This document shows positions 1 to 7,680 of a DNA stretch of 9,369 bases, one piece after another. The stretch covers positions 1 through 9,369 of the forward strand of contig CAMWIF010000078.1 in assembly GCA_947174225.1 (NCBI GenBank), read 5' to 3'. Each line of letters begins with the position of its first letter. Positions within the stretch are counted from its first letter, which is position 1. This stretch comes from an uncultured Porphyromonadaceae bacterium. Its GTDB lineage: Bacteria > Bacteroidota > Bacteroidia > Bacteroidales > Muribaculaceae. The notes beneath the pieces were generated by a model that worked only from the letters and a program-made list of their open reading frames with translations, ran no database searches and was not told the DNA's origin. Both the position numbers and the translations under genes were made by a program.

Positions 1-73
1 CTTAATGACGTTGGGGGCAGCCGACATCGACCGGCTGCTTCCTGACATTACTAACATATTAGACCACCGGTAA
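1..73 (+). CDS. murC: UDP-N-acetylmuramate--L-alanine ligase MurC, C-terminal end only
   Basis: Only the last 23 codons are present; reading from base 2, the frame ends in TAA at 71-73. The visible peptide begins LMTLGAADIDRLLPDI. The T-L-G-A-A-D-I-D-R-L pattern matches the usual MurC C-terminus, where a G-A-G-D-I-type motif precedes a short final helix. MurC adds L-alanine to UDP-MurNAc in the cytoplasm during peptidoglycan precursor synthesis. Its place directly before ftsQ is the normal dcw cluster order in Bacteroidota. The call rests on a short peptide plus gene order, so it is good but not certain. Confidence 0.8.
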   Translation, partial: LMTLGAADIDRLLPDITNILDHR

Positions 74-76
74 GGA
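72..76 (+). promoter_or_regulatory. Ribosome binding site of ftsQ overlapping the murC stop
   Basis: AAGGA begins inside the murC stop codon and lies 8 bases before the ftsQ ATG at 85. With only 11 bases between the two genes, ribosomes finishing murC could reinitiate on ftsQ. It supports the start at 85 and suggests translational coupling. The coupling is inferred. Confidence 0.5.
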
Positions 77-84
77 CCGACACA

Positions 85-912
85 ATGCGTAAGACAATCG
101 TCAAATGGTTGATACTCACCTCTCTGTTTGCCTACGTCGCCTGTATGGCGATATGGGCACGTGGAGAGGCTGCGAAGCTTACATGCACCGGAATCGAGGT
201 AAAAATCGAATCAGCTGGCAAAGCCGATTCGGTTACAATCAACGGAGTGAAACAGGAATTGGCAAAATTTCCAAAAAAAATAGTTGGTACGCCCGTCCCC
301 CGTCTCAACACCCGTGAAATTGAAAATTACCTCGCCGCATTCTCAAATTTCGAGGATGTGGAGTGTTCGCTATCCACCACCGGAAAACTGAAAGTGGACA
401 TTATCCCGATGATTCCGGAGCTCAGAGTGTTTGACGGTGAAATGAGCTACTACATCAACAAAGACGGCAAGCGAATTGAATCGAAGCCGAACTTCTTTGT
501 GGATGTGCCCGTGGTGACAGGAAACTTTACCCCATCGTTCACCCCACGCAACCTGCTTTCCGTGTCACGCTTCATTCAACGCGACCCGATTCTAAGACAT
601 CTGGTCGGTATGATTGAAGTGAGGGATGCCGATAACATTATACTCATCCCCCGTATTCACGGCCACGTGATCAACTTAGGCGACACCACTAATCTCCAGG
701 AGAAGAGGCAAGCCATCGTGACTATGTATCGTAAAGTGATGCCCTATAAAGGGTGGGACACGTATGACACGATATCGGTGAAATTCCGCCGGCAGATTGT
801 AGCCACACGACGCAACAAGGCACGCAATCTGCACTCGCTGCCTGTGGATGAGGATGTCGACCCGGAGGAGGCAACTCTTCCGGAGCCGGAGAATCAGTCC
901 GCCGCCGGGTGA
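85..912 (+). CDS. ftsQ: Cell division protein FtsQ (DivIB family)
   Basis: This is a bitopic inner-membrane divisome protein of 275 residues. A short basic N-terminus (M-R-K) is followed by one hydrophobic segment at about residues 5-24, and the rest should lie in the periplasm. Features typical of Bacteroidota FtsQ are S-Y-Y-I-N-K-D-G-K-R-I at about 121-131, V-P-V-V-T-G-N-F at 141-148, and a late strand Y-D-T-I-S-V-K-F-R-R-Q-I-V-A at about 227-240. In the family that last strand contacts the FtsB/FtsL partners. The tail after about residue 250 is acidic and proline-rich and looks disordered. FtsQ scaffolds the FtsQLB complex that activates septal wall synthesis. Position between murC and ftsA, plus the membrane anchor and the late strand, make the call firm despite the low sequence conservation of the family. 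Confidence 0.92.
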   Translation: MRKTIVKWLILTSLFAYVACMAIWARGEAAKLTCTGIEVKIESAGKADSVTINGVKQELAKFPKKIVGTPVPRLNTREIENYLAAFSNFEDVECSLSTTGKLKVDIIPMIPELRVFDGEMSYYINKDGKRIESKPNFFVDVPVVTGNFTPSFTPRNLLSVSRFIQRDPILRHLVGMIEVRDADNIILIPRIHGHVINLGDTTNLQEKRQAIVTMYRKVMPYKGWDTYDTISVKFRRQIVATRRNKARNLHSLPVDEDVDPEEATLPEPENQSAAG

Positions 913-919
913 ACATTAT

Positions 920-933
920 CGGACACTTGTCCG
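920..933 (+). promoter_or_regulatory. Short inverted repeat between ftsQ and ftsA
   Basis: CGGACA and TGTCCG form a perfect 6-bp inverted repeat separated by only CT, followed by an AT-rich run (TTATAATTATTTAAG). It sits 8 bases after the ftsQ stop and 29 before the ftsA start. It could be a small RNA hairpin or a dyad for a regulator. It has no clean U-tract, so a strong terminator is unlikely, and it would be odd inside an ftsQAZ operon. The inverted repeat is seen; any function is a guess. Confidence 0.3.
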
Positions 934-962
934 TTATAATTATTTAAGACAACAACACACCA

Positions 963-2297
963 ATGAGTGAGGAGAGATATATAGCAGCCATAGAAATCAG
1001 CAGCTCCAAGATAGTGGCCGCCGTCGGAAAGACTTCCGGCGAGGGCAACCTTCAGGTCATTGCCATAGAGCAAGAAAAGGCCGTCGATGAGGTGCGCTAC
1101 GGCATCATTCAAAATTTGGAAGCGGCATCCCTCAGGTTAGCCCGGGTGATTGACCGCCTCCAGAAACGTCCGGGAGTGGCACCACGCCTGATAAAAGGCG
1201 TGTTTGTCGGTCTCTCAGGGCGTAGCCTGAAGAGCATCCCGAGCGCTGTGACCATAAATCTCCCGGATGACACCGAAATCAGCGACGATATTCTCGAACG
1301 CCTTAAAAGAGAGGCAATGAGAGCATCCATTGACAGCTCGCTGGAAGTGATCGATGCTGTCCCCAGAATATACAAAGTAGGAAAAACAGAGACCACATCG
1401 CCCAAAGGCACCGTAGGCAACCGTATCCAAGCCACATACGATCTGATAGTATGCCGTCCCGAGATAAAACGAAATCTCGAACGTACCATACAGGATAAGC
1501 TCGGCATTCGTATTGAGGGATTTGTAGTGACAGCCCTTGCCACGGGGCACCTTCTCCTTACTTCCGAGGAGAAAAGACTTGGATGTATGCTCGCAGACAT
1601 AGGAGCGGAGACCACGACCGTAACCATCTACTCAAAGGGATGTCTGCGCTATTTCGCCACTATACCTTTGGGAGGACGTAACATAACACGAGACCTTCAA
1701 TCGCTCAATCTTCTTGAGGAAGATGCGGAGGAAATTAAGAAAACCTCAGGGAACGCTATAGCCCCGGAATTTCCTTCCAGCTTGAATCTAAACGGAGTTA
1801 AGCTCTCCGACGTAAGCAATCTCCTTGTAGCACGAGCAGAGGAGATTGTGGCAAATGTGGTGGAACAAATAGAATATTCAGGTCTTAAGGAGGGAGAACT
1901 CCCCACTAAGGTGGTCTGCATAGGCGGAGGTTCGCGTTTGCAGAACATCAATGAGCTTCTTTCTGCCCATATAAATCTCCCCGTCGTGCGTGGACGTCTG
2001 CCCAAATACGTATTCGTAGACGATCCCAAGGGCACCTCTGCTGATGTAGAGGAGATGATAAGTGTGCTTTATGCAGGGGCCACCCTGAGCAAGCACCAGT
2101 GTCTCGAAGAGCCTGCACGAGAGGAACTCCCTGTAGTGGATGAACTTCCCCCCGCCCCCGCCGATCCCGTGATCGAAGAGGAGGAAGAGGAGCCGGTGAG
2201 ACGGCATAAGAAAGAACACAGTTGGATGAGAAGCCTTAAAAACAGGATCTCAAACATCTTCAGTGCACCCGATGACGACTCCGATATCCTCGAATAA
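963..2297 (+). CDS. ftsA: Cell division protein FtsA
   Basis: FtsA is an actin-like ATPase that anchors FtsZ filaments to the cytoplasmic membrane and recruits later division proteins. This copy has 444 residues. A phosphate-1-like motif, A-I-E-I-S-S-S-K-I, is at 9-17; the FtsA-specific 1C subdomain covers roughly 80-165; phosphate-2 is A-D-I-G-A-E-T-T-T at 211-219; the adenosine motif I-G-G-G-S is at 320-324. After the core comes a proline and glutamate-rich linker (about 380-415) and a final amphipathic segment, W-M-R-S-L-K-N-R-I-S-N-I-F, at 421-433. That segment is the expected membrane-targeting helix. It is followed by 11 mostly acidic residues. The phosphate-1 motif has Glu where actin-fold proteins usually have Asp. 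The gene has an A-rich leader without a Shine-Dalgarno sequence, as is common in Bacteroidota. Confidence 0.96.
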   Translation: MSEERYIAAIEISSSKIVAAVGKTSGEGNLQVIAIEQEKAVDEVRYGIIQNLEAASLRLARVIDRLQKRPGVAPRLIKGVFVGLSGRSLKSIPSAVTINLPDDTEISDDILERLKREAMRASIDSSLEVIDAVPRIYKVGKTETTSPKGTVGNRIQATYDLIVCRPEIKRNLERTIQDKLGIRIEGFVVTALATGHLLLTSEEKRLGCMLADIGAETTTVTIYSKGCLRYFATIPLGGRNITRDLQSLNLLEEDAEEIKKTSGNAIAPEFPSSLNLNGVKLSDVSNLLVARAEEIVANVVEQIEYSGLKEGELPTKVVCIGGGSRLQNINELLSAHINLPVVRGRLPKYVFVDDPKGTSADVEEMISVLYAGATLSKHQCLEEPAREELPVVDELPPAPADPVIEEEEEEPVRRHKKEHSWMRSLKNRISNIFSAPDDDSDILE

Positions 2298-2348
2298 AAC
2301 CTCTCTAACCTCCAAACTCTCTCAATCCTCTAAACAACCCACTCCCCA

Positions 2349-3707
2349 ATGGATGACAATCAAATATATAACTTAGGCGACGATACCACTTTTATGGAGG
2401 ACGTCAACGCCTCGATCATAAAGGTGATCGGAGTAGGCGGCGGCGGTGGCAACGCCGTCAACTATATGTACAGGCAAGACATTCCTAATGTGAATTTCGT
2501 GGTCTGCAACACCGATAAGCAGCACCTCGATATGTCGCCTGTGCCTACTCGCCTACTATTAGGTTGGGAAATAACTCACGGTCGCGGAGCAGGCAATAAC
2601 CCCGACGTAGGACGTCAGTGTGCCGAAGCGAGTGAAGATGACATACGGCAGCTTTTCAACGACGGCACCGAGATGGTGTTCATCACAGCCGGAATGGGTG
2701 GCGGCACCGGCACCGGAGCAGCCCCCGTGATAGCGCGTCTTGCCAAAGACGCCGGAATGTTGACAATCGGAATTGTCACCGTCCCGTTCCTTTTCGAGGG
2801 GGAGAAGAAAATTCTCAAGGCTCTTGACGGTGCCAATGAAATGAAAGGACACGTAGATGCTCTCCTGGTGATAAACAACGAGAACCTGATTGAGCTATAC
2901 AAGAATTTCAATTTTTTCAACGCATTTGAAAAAGCCGATGATACCCTCGCCAACGCAGCCCGAAGTATCTCCGACATCATATCCGAAAGATGCTATATCA
3001 ACGTCGATTTCCAAGACGTAAAGACTACTCTTAAGGATAGCGGCACAGCCATCATAGCCACTGCCTACGGCGAAGGAGAACACCGTATATCAGATGCAAT
3101 ACACAATGCTCTCCATTCTCCCCTTCTGAAAGCCCACGACATCAAGACCTCCCAACGTCTGCTCTTCAAGTTTACCTGTTGGAAAGACTCTGAAAATCCG
3201 CTCCGTGCCGAGGAAATCAATGAGATAACGCAATTCACCTCCCAGCTTCCGTCGACTATAGACGTGAAATGGGGTATCGGAGATGATCCAACGATGGGAG
3301 ACCGTGTAAAGATAACAGTCCTCGCGTCCGGATTCGACGTGACCTTAGTAGAAAACACCAGCAAGCAAGGAGGAGGCATCACTTTCGAGGCCTCTATGGA
3401 ACAGAAGCTTCAAGAAGAGAAGATACGCAAGGAGGAATCCAACGAGCGTATTGCCGAAGTATATGGCACTGACAAGCTCAGTAAGCAACGTCGCACCACG
3501 GCTCGACTGAAATATGCTGTGCTTAAACCCTCACAGTTTGATGACCACGAGGTGATCGCCCTTATCGAGAGCGTACCGACCTATAACCGTGATCCTCGCT
3601 TCAACGATGATCTCAAACGTATCTCCGAACACAACACCGGTATAGGATTCGGCAGCGATAACAGCCAGCGTGGTGGAGACACCATATCTTTCGGCGACTT
3701 TATGTAG
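2349..3707 (+). CDS. ftsZ: Cell division GTPase FtsZ
   Basis: This is the tubulin-like GTPase that forms the cytokinetic ring, 452 residues. The nucleotide-binding glycine loop G-V-G-G-G-G-G-N is at 28-35, the tubulin signature G-G-G-T-G-T-G at 117-123, and the synergy (T7) loop N-V-D-F-Q-D at 218-223, which supplies the acidic residues for GTP hydrolysis in the neighbouring subunit. The C-terminal core domain ends near residue 332. A charged helical or disordered linker (about 345-400) leads to L-I-E-S-V-P-T-Y-N-R-D at 405-415, which resembles the conserved peptide that binds FtsA. Unlike in Escherichia coli, about 37 more residues follow it, glycine-, serine- and asparagine-rich. The 51 bases before the gene are pyrimidine-rich with no Shine-Dalgarno sequence. 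It is probably cotranscribed with ftsA. Confidence 0.98.
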   Translation: MDDNQIYNLGDDTTFMEDVNASIIKVIGVGGGGGNAVNYMYRQDIPNVNFVVCNTDKQHLDMSPVPTRLLLGWEITHGRGAGNNPDVGRQCAEASEDDIRQLFNDGTEMVFITAGMGGGTGTGAAPVIARLAKDAGMLTIGIVTVPFLFEGEKKILKALDGANEMKGHVDALLVINNENLIELYKNFNFFNAFEKADDTLANAARSISDIISERCYINVDFQDVKTTLKDSGTAIIATAYGEGEHRISDAIHNALHSPLLKAHDIKTSQRLLFKFTCWKDSENPLRAEEINEITQFTSQLPSTIDVKWGIGDDPTMGDRVKITVLASGFDVTLVENTSKQGGGITFEASMEQKLQEEKIRKEESNERIAEVYGTDKLSKQRRTTARLKYAVLKPSQFDDHEVIALIESVPTYNRDPRFNDDLKRISEHNTGIGFGSDNSQRGGDTISFGDFM

Positions 3708-3789
3708 CCTTAAAAATTAATCAATAACCAAAAACTAATATACAACGCGGTCACGGCAAAGCCCCCGCAAAATCTATTACAAAGAAAAG

Positions 3790-5613
3790 ATGGAAACTAA
3801 ATTCCAGATGGTGGCCAAGACTTTCCAAGGCCTTGAGGATATACTCCGCGATGAGCTTATTGCCCTTGGGGCAGAAAATGTGGAGCTTGGCACCCGAATG
3901 GTGACTTTCGAGGGCGATCAGGAACTTATGTATCGCGCCAACCTCTCTCTCAGAACCGCTCTGCGGATTCTGAAACCCATTGTGAAATTCACTGCCGACA
4001 CCACCGATGAGCTGTATGACTATGTGAGAGATCTCGACTGGGAACAATTTATGACCGTCGACTCCACCTTTTCCATCGATTCAACGGTAAATAGTGCGGA
4101 GTTCAATCACTCGAAGTTTGTGACTTACCGTGTGAAGGATGCCATTGCCGACCATTTCAACGACAAGTATGGACGGCGTCCTTCAATCCGTCTCTCCGGA
4201 GCAGACTTGCAGCTCAATGTGCATATAGCCGACAACCGCGTCACTATATCTCTTGACTCAAGCGGTGAGCCACTTTCCAAGCGTGGATACCGCACGGAGC
4301 AGACTGAGGCACCTATTAACGAGGTGCTTGCAGCCGGCATAATCATGAAGACAGGATGGAGAGGCGACAGCGATTTCGTGGATCCGATGTGCGGCTCAGG
4401 CACCTTCCTTATCGAAGCTGCTCTCATAGCTGCCAATATCAATCCCGGCATATACCGTGAAAGCTTCGCTTTCGAGAAATGGCCCGACTTCAATCAGGAT
4501 CTCTTCGAAGAAATCTACAATGACGACTCCGCAGAGCGTGAGTTTGCATATAAGATCTACGGAGGCGATATATCCCCCGAAGCAGTGGCAATAGCACGCA
4601 AAAACGTGAAATCGGCACGTGTCGATGATATGGTGGAACTCGTGTGCCAATCGGTTTCCGACTGGACCGACAACGCACCGGAAGGCATACTAATAACCAA
4701 TCCCCCTTATGGAGAACGTCTTAAACCTGAAAATATCAATCTCCTCTATAAGACCATCGGCTCAACCCTGAAGAATTATTTCAAAGGTTGGCACGCCTGG
4801 ATAATCGGCTTCCGCGACGAGCAATTTGCCGAGATCGGTCTTAAGCCCTCCGTAAAGATTCCACTACATAACGGAAGCCTTGAGTGCAGTCTGCGCGAGT
4901 ATGTGCTCTTCGACGGCAAGTATTCCGAATTCCGTGCGGAGGGTGGAAGCGTAGGCACCGCTGCTGCCAAGAAAGAGGTAGGACCCAAGAAAGTGCGCCA
5001 TATTTCCGACGACGATTGGGAGAAGCAAGCCAAGAAATTCAACAGTGGTAAAGGACTGACCGACGACCGCAACAAGAAGAAAAAATCATTTAACCGCGAC
5101 GATAAAAAGCGCAGTTTCGACTCCACTCCACACAAGAGCTTCGACAACTACGACGACGATGCCGACATGGACTATACTCCGTCTCCGCGTCCTGCAAGTC
5201 GTCCTGCCTATAAAGGTGACCGTAATGACGACCGTCCCGCCTTCAAAGGAGACCGCAACAACGATCGTCCCCCGTTCAAGGGTGACCGCAAGGGTGACCG
5301 TCCCGCCTACAAAGGTGATCGAAATAACGACCGTCCCCCGTTCAAGGGCGACCGCAACGGTGACCGTCCCGCTTACAAGGGTGACCGAAATGGAGATCGC
5401 AACGGCTACAAAGGTGACCGAAATGGAGACCGTCCTCCTTTCAAGGGCGACCGTAACGGCTACAAGGGCGACCGCAACAGTGACCGTCCCGCTTACAAGA
5501 GCGAACGCAAACCATATGTACCCGGTAGCGGACGTGGCCCGCGTCTTCCCGAAGAGGATGCCGATATAATCAACACCGTCCACATGCGCTCACGCAAAGG
5601 CTGGAAGAAATGA
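3790..5613 (+). CDS. rlmL: THUMP-domain class I rRNA N2-guanine methyltransferase (RlmL family)
   Basis: The first 380 of 607 residues match the RlmL/YpsC-type family, which methylates a guanine N2 in 23S rRNA using S-adenosylmethionine. The N-terminal ferredoxin-like and THUMP RNA-binding part spans about 1-160. The Rossmann methyltransferase domain carries SAM motif D-P-M-C-G-S-G-T-F at 198-206, an acidic G-G-D-I-S-P-E-A at 258-265, and catalytic motif T-N-P-P-Y-G-E-R at 303-310. The RlmK half of the enterobacterial fusion is absent. From about residue 380 the protein becomes a long hydrophilic, Lys/Arg/Asp-rich tail with a repeat array at 471-573, then a distinct end, D-A-D-I-I-N-T-V-H-M-R-S-R-K-G-W-K-K. 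The tail may bind RNA, which is inference. The exact target base cannot be read from sequence. The stop overlaps the next start by 4 bases. Confidence 0.9.
   Translation: METKFQMVAKTFQGLEDILRDELIALGAENVELGTRMVTFEGDQELMYRANLSLRTALRILKPIVKFTADTTDELYDYVRDLDWEQFMTVDSTFSIDSTVNSAEFNHSKFVTYRVKDAIADHFNDKYGRRPSIRLSGADLQLNVHIADNRVTISLDSSGEPLSKRGYRTEQTEAPINEVLAAGIIMKTGWRGDSDFVDPMCGSGTFLIEAALIAANINPGIYRESFAFEKWPDFNQDLFEEIYNDDSAEREFAYKIYGGDISPEAVAIARKNVKSARVDDMVELVCQSVSDWTDNAPEGILITNPPYGERLKPENINLLYKTIGSTLKNYFKGWHAWIIGFRDEQFAEIGLKPSVKIPLHNGSLECSLREYVLFDGKYSEFRAEGGSVGTAAAKKEVGPKKVRHISDDDWEKQAKKFNSGKGLTDDRNKKKKSFNRDDKKRSFDSTPHKSFDNYDDDADMDYTPSPRPASRPAYKGDRNDDRPAFKGDRNNDRPPFKGDRKGDRPAYKGDRNNDRPPFKGDRNGDRPAYKGDRNGDRNGYKGDRNGDRPPFKGDRNGYKGDRNSDRPAYKSERKPYVPGSGRGPRLPEEDADIINTVHMRSRKGWKK
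5200..5508 (+). repeat. 33-bp tandem coding repeat in the rlmL tail
   Basis: About nine 33-bp units encode R-P-(A/P)-(Y/F)-K-G-D-R-(N/K)-(G/N/D/S)-D. One shortened 21-bp unit (R-P-P-F-K-G-D, residues 548-554) sits near the end, and the last unit is partial (R-P-A-Y-K-S-E-R, 566-573). One unit begins R-N-G-Y instead of R-P-A-Y, and another R-N-G-Y unit follows the shortened one. Bases vary at third positions (GGTGAC, GGCGAC, GGAGAC, GGTGAT), so the array is not a fresh perfect duplication, yet neighbouring units share long identical runs. The repeat is basic overall and predicted disordered. Its unit number may differ between strains by slippage or recombination. Confidence 0.9.
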
Positions 5614-6578
5614 AATATCAGGGAATAGGAAAAAGAGGTCTTGCAATATCCATCTTGATTATGGCTGCGATGTGCGCGGCCTCTTTCCTTTTTGCCCCGA
5701 GCACTCGGCTTTCCGGAGAATCGGGCATATGTCTACCCTCCCCTAACCTATGGGATATAGTCCCGATATGGTCATGGGGCATCAATACTTTTCTCTTAGG
5801 AGCCATAGCGGCAGGACTATTCTTCCTCAATCGCTACTATAACTTTATACGCTCCACAGAGCCTGTACTGTCCACCATGTTCCTTGTGTTGGCAGCCTCT
5901 AATCCTTGGAACGACACCCATCTCTCGGCAGCCACAATAATCTGTGCTGTCAATATCCTGTGCCTTGCCGTTCTGTTCAGCTGCTACAGGAAGCAGAACG
6001 CCACGCAGGAAATCTTTATAATCGCCACGTTCCTGTCAATAGGCTCTATGTGCCAATATGCCTTTCTCCCATTCATAGTCCCAATGGTGGCAGGGGCGAT
6101 CATAATGAAAGCCTTCCGCCTTAAAGAGCTATGTGCGCTTCTTATGGGATTGATTGCCCCCTACTGGATGGGAGTGGGATTAGGGTTGATACCGCTTGAC
6201 AGTTTTACCATGCCTGAGATAAGCAATCTCTTCACCGGATTTGCTGCCACCCCTGACCTCCTTATGCTTTTTCTAAGTGTGGGCATAGCCGGATTCATCG
6301 GACTTGTGTTAGGCTTCAACAACAGTATCAAGCTCTATGCGGGCAACTCCCGAATAAATGCCCTTAATATGGCAATAAGCCTCACCGGAGTAATGAGTAT
6401 GATATGTATCATAATCGATTTCACTAATATGATGGCATATCTTACGACACTCTTTTTCACTGTAGCGGTGCAGATAGCCAACCTGTGTGCGTTGTGGCCT
6501 ATAAAGCGCGAATGGCTTGTGGGAGCCGTGCCCGCTTTGATATATATCATCCTCTTCCTGATTATGCTCTTCTCCTAA
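5610..6578 (+). CDS. Polytopic membrane protein of unknown function
   Basis: This gene encodes 322 residues that are almost all hydrophobic, with roughly ten or eleven membrane segments (about 11-29, 57-74, 85-97, 106-125, 134-148, 150-167, 173-195, 215-236, 252-270, 274-293 and 302-321). Between them are short basic loops such as M-K-A-F-R-L-K-E at 166-173 and W-P-I-K-R-E-W at 296-302. It has no recognisable catalytic, transporter or glycosyltransferase motif. It resembles uncharacterised Bacteroidota membrane proteins with a loop of the form R-x-F-x-L-K/R-x followed by a G-x-I-x-P-x-W segment (here 170-186), possibly DUF6427-like; I cannot confirm the family. Its ATG overlaps the methyltransferase stop as ATGA, so the two are likely translated together. 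A role in division or envelope assembly would be a guess from location only. Confidence 0.85.
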   Translation: MKYQGIGKRGLAISILIMAAMCAASFLFAPSTRLSGESGICLPSPNLWDIVPIWSWGINTFLLGAIAAGLFFLNRYYNFIRSTEPVLSTMFLVLAASNPWNDTHLSAATIICAVNILCLAVLFSCYRKQNATQEIFIIATFLSIGSMCQYAFLPFIVPMVAGAIIMKAFRLKELCALLMGLIAPYWMGVGLGLIPLDSFTMPEISNLFTGFAATPDLLMLFLSVGIAGFIGLVLGFNNSIKLYAGNSRINALNMAISLTGVMSMICIIIDFTNMMAYLTTLFFTVAVQIANLCALWPIKREWLVGAVPALIYIILFLIMLFS

Positions 6579-6639
6579 GGCGAAGCTATGTAGCTGATTA
6601 TCCCGGCTCCGAGACTATACTTTCGTGAATTAATTTGAA

Positions 6640-7644
6640 ATGAAAATTATTGTTGATAATAAAATCCCCTTTATCAAGGGGCGTCTCGAACCCTTGGGTG
6701 AAGTGGTCTATGCCGATCCCTTCGCTTTCACTCCGCAACTGGTGAAGGATGCTGATGCTCTTATCATACGTACTCGCACCCACTGCGACGAAGCTCTTCT
6801 TGACGGGTCGTCGGTAAAGCTTGTAGCAACCGCCACCATCGGCACTGACCAGATCGACATTCCGTGGTGTGAGGCTAATGGTATCACCGTGGAGAACGCG
6901 GCAGGATGCAATGCTCCCGGCGTGGCGCAATATGTATGGTCGTCGCTTCTGCGTAATGGGTTCGATCCGTCACGCCACACGTTGGGCGTAGTAGGGAAAG
7001 GTAATATCGGAAGCATCGTTGCTGACTGGGGCCGCCGCCTCGGCGCAAATGTGATTGTATGCGATCCACCCCGGCAGAAGGCAGGACATACGGATGAGGA
7101 TTATCTTCCGCTTGAAGAAGTGCTTGCCAAAGCTGATGCAGTCACTCTCCATACCCCCTTGACGAAAGAGGGAGATGATCCCACTTACCATCTCATCTCG
7201 GAGCCTCAGTTTCGGCTTATGAAGCCGGGGGCAATACTCGTGAATGCCGCCAGAGGTCCGGTGGTAGACAACCGTGCTTGGACTGAATGGCTCGATAAAG
7301 AATTTGGCAAGGGAGTAGTGGATGTCTGGGAGGGTGAGCCGGAAATCAACAGGGAACTACTCTCCAAAGCTATCATAGCCACACCACACATAGCCGGATA
7401 TTCCCGTGAGGGAAAAGAGAGAGCCACAAGGATGGTACTTGAGGCTGTGGAGCGCAAGTTTGGCGTGACACTCGACAAGAGCGGGCTTGAAGGAGCGTAT
7501 GTGGCTCCTTCCGGCTCTATTGACTCGACTTCAATCATTGAAAGTTATAACCCCGATTCCGACACGGAGAGACTGCGCAGCCATCCGGAAAATTTTGAAC
7601 AGCTGAGAAGCGATTACGATTATCGTCGGGAGATAAAATTTTAA
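6640..7644 (+). CDS. pdxB: Erythronate-4-phosphate dehydrogenase PdxB
   Basis: PdxB oxidises 4-phospho-D-erythronate to 2-oxo-3-hydroxy-4-phosphobutanoate, the second step of the DXP-dependent pyridoxal phosphate pathway, in the cytoplasm. The start M-K-I-I-V-D-N-K-I-P-F is characteristic of PdxB. The D-2-hydroxyacid dehydrogenase fold is complete. The NAD-binding glycine motif is G119-K-G121-N-I-G124 with acidic D142 after the second strand. The catalytic triad is R205 (in N-A-A-R-G), E233 (in W-E-G-E-P) and H250 (in T-P-H-I-A-G-Y-S), with the spacing expected for the family. The protein has 334 residues, about 40 fewer than the enterobacterial enzyme. The deficit is in the C-terminal dimerisation region, but the end (L-R-S-H-P-E-N-F-E-Q-L-R, then R-R-E) still looks like the family end, so it is a short form rather than a truncation. 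There is no clear Shine-Dalgarno sequence. Confidence 0.95.
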   Translation: MKIIVDNKIPFIKGRLEPLGEVVYADPFAFTPQLVKDADALIIRTRTHCDEALLDGSSVKLVATATIGTDQIDIPWCEANGITVENAAGCNAPGVAQYVWSSLLRNGFDPSRHTLGVVGKGNIGSIVADWGRRLGANVIVCDPPRQKAGHTDEDYLPLEEVLAKADAVTLHTPLTKEGDDPTYHLISEPQFRLMKPGAILVNAARGPVVDNRAWTEWLDKEFGKGVVDVWEGEPEINRELLSKAIIATPHIAGYSREGKERATRMVLEAVERKFGVTLDKSGLEGAYVAPSGSIDSTSIIESYNPDSDTERLRSHPENFEQLRSDYDYRREIKF

Positions 7645-7664
7645 AGAAGGGGAAGATTTTTAAC

Positions 7665-7671
7665 GGGAGGT
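7665..7671 (+). promoter_or_regulatory. Strong ribosome binding site of the RNase H gene
   Basis: GGGAGGT lies 9 bases before the ATG at 7681. It decides between that ATG and a second one two codons later at 7687. Such a full Shine-Dalgarno sequence contrasts with the SD-less leaders of ftsA, ftsZ and pdxB in the same window. A similar purine run, AAGGGG, at 7647-7652 is followed by the same AAGATTTT as the real site, at a period of 19 bases. Confidence 0.6.
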
Positions 7672-7680
7672 AAGATTTTA

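Noticed and set aside
722..916. Small antisense frames opposite ftsQ, ftsA, ftsZ and pdxB
   Set aside because: They overlap well-supported genes completely, have no family resemblance and no ribosome binding context; they look like shadows of codon bias on the coding strand.
3708..3789. Promoter for rlmL in the 82-base gap after ftsZ
   Set aside because: A start of a new transcription unit is plausible here, but I see neither TAnnTTTG nor a convincing terminator hairpin, so no site is called.
5086..5583. Long antisense and alternate-frame open frames across the rlmL tail (also 5159-5569 on the + strand)
   Set aside because: They are by-products of the 33-bp repeat: a unit length divisible by 3 keeps every frame open if one unit is open. 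The translated products are valine/threonine-rich repeats with no recognisable domain, while the rlmL frame fits a complete protein.
6584..6595. Terminator after the membrane protein gene (AGCTA-TG-TAGCT)
   Set aside because: The stem is only 5 bp with a 2-base loop and no T-run follows, so intrinsic termination is not supported.
6618..6625. Bacteroidota-type -7 promoter element TACTTTCG before pdxB
   Set aside because: It differs from TAnnTTTG at one base and no TTTG is found at the expected -33 distance (around 6594-6597).
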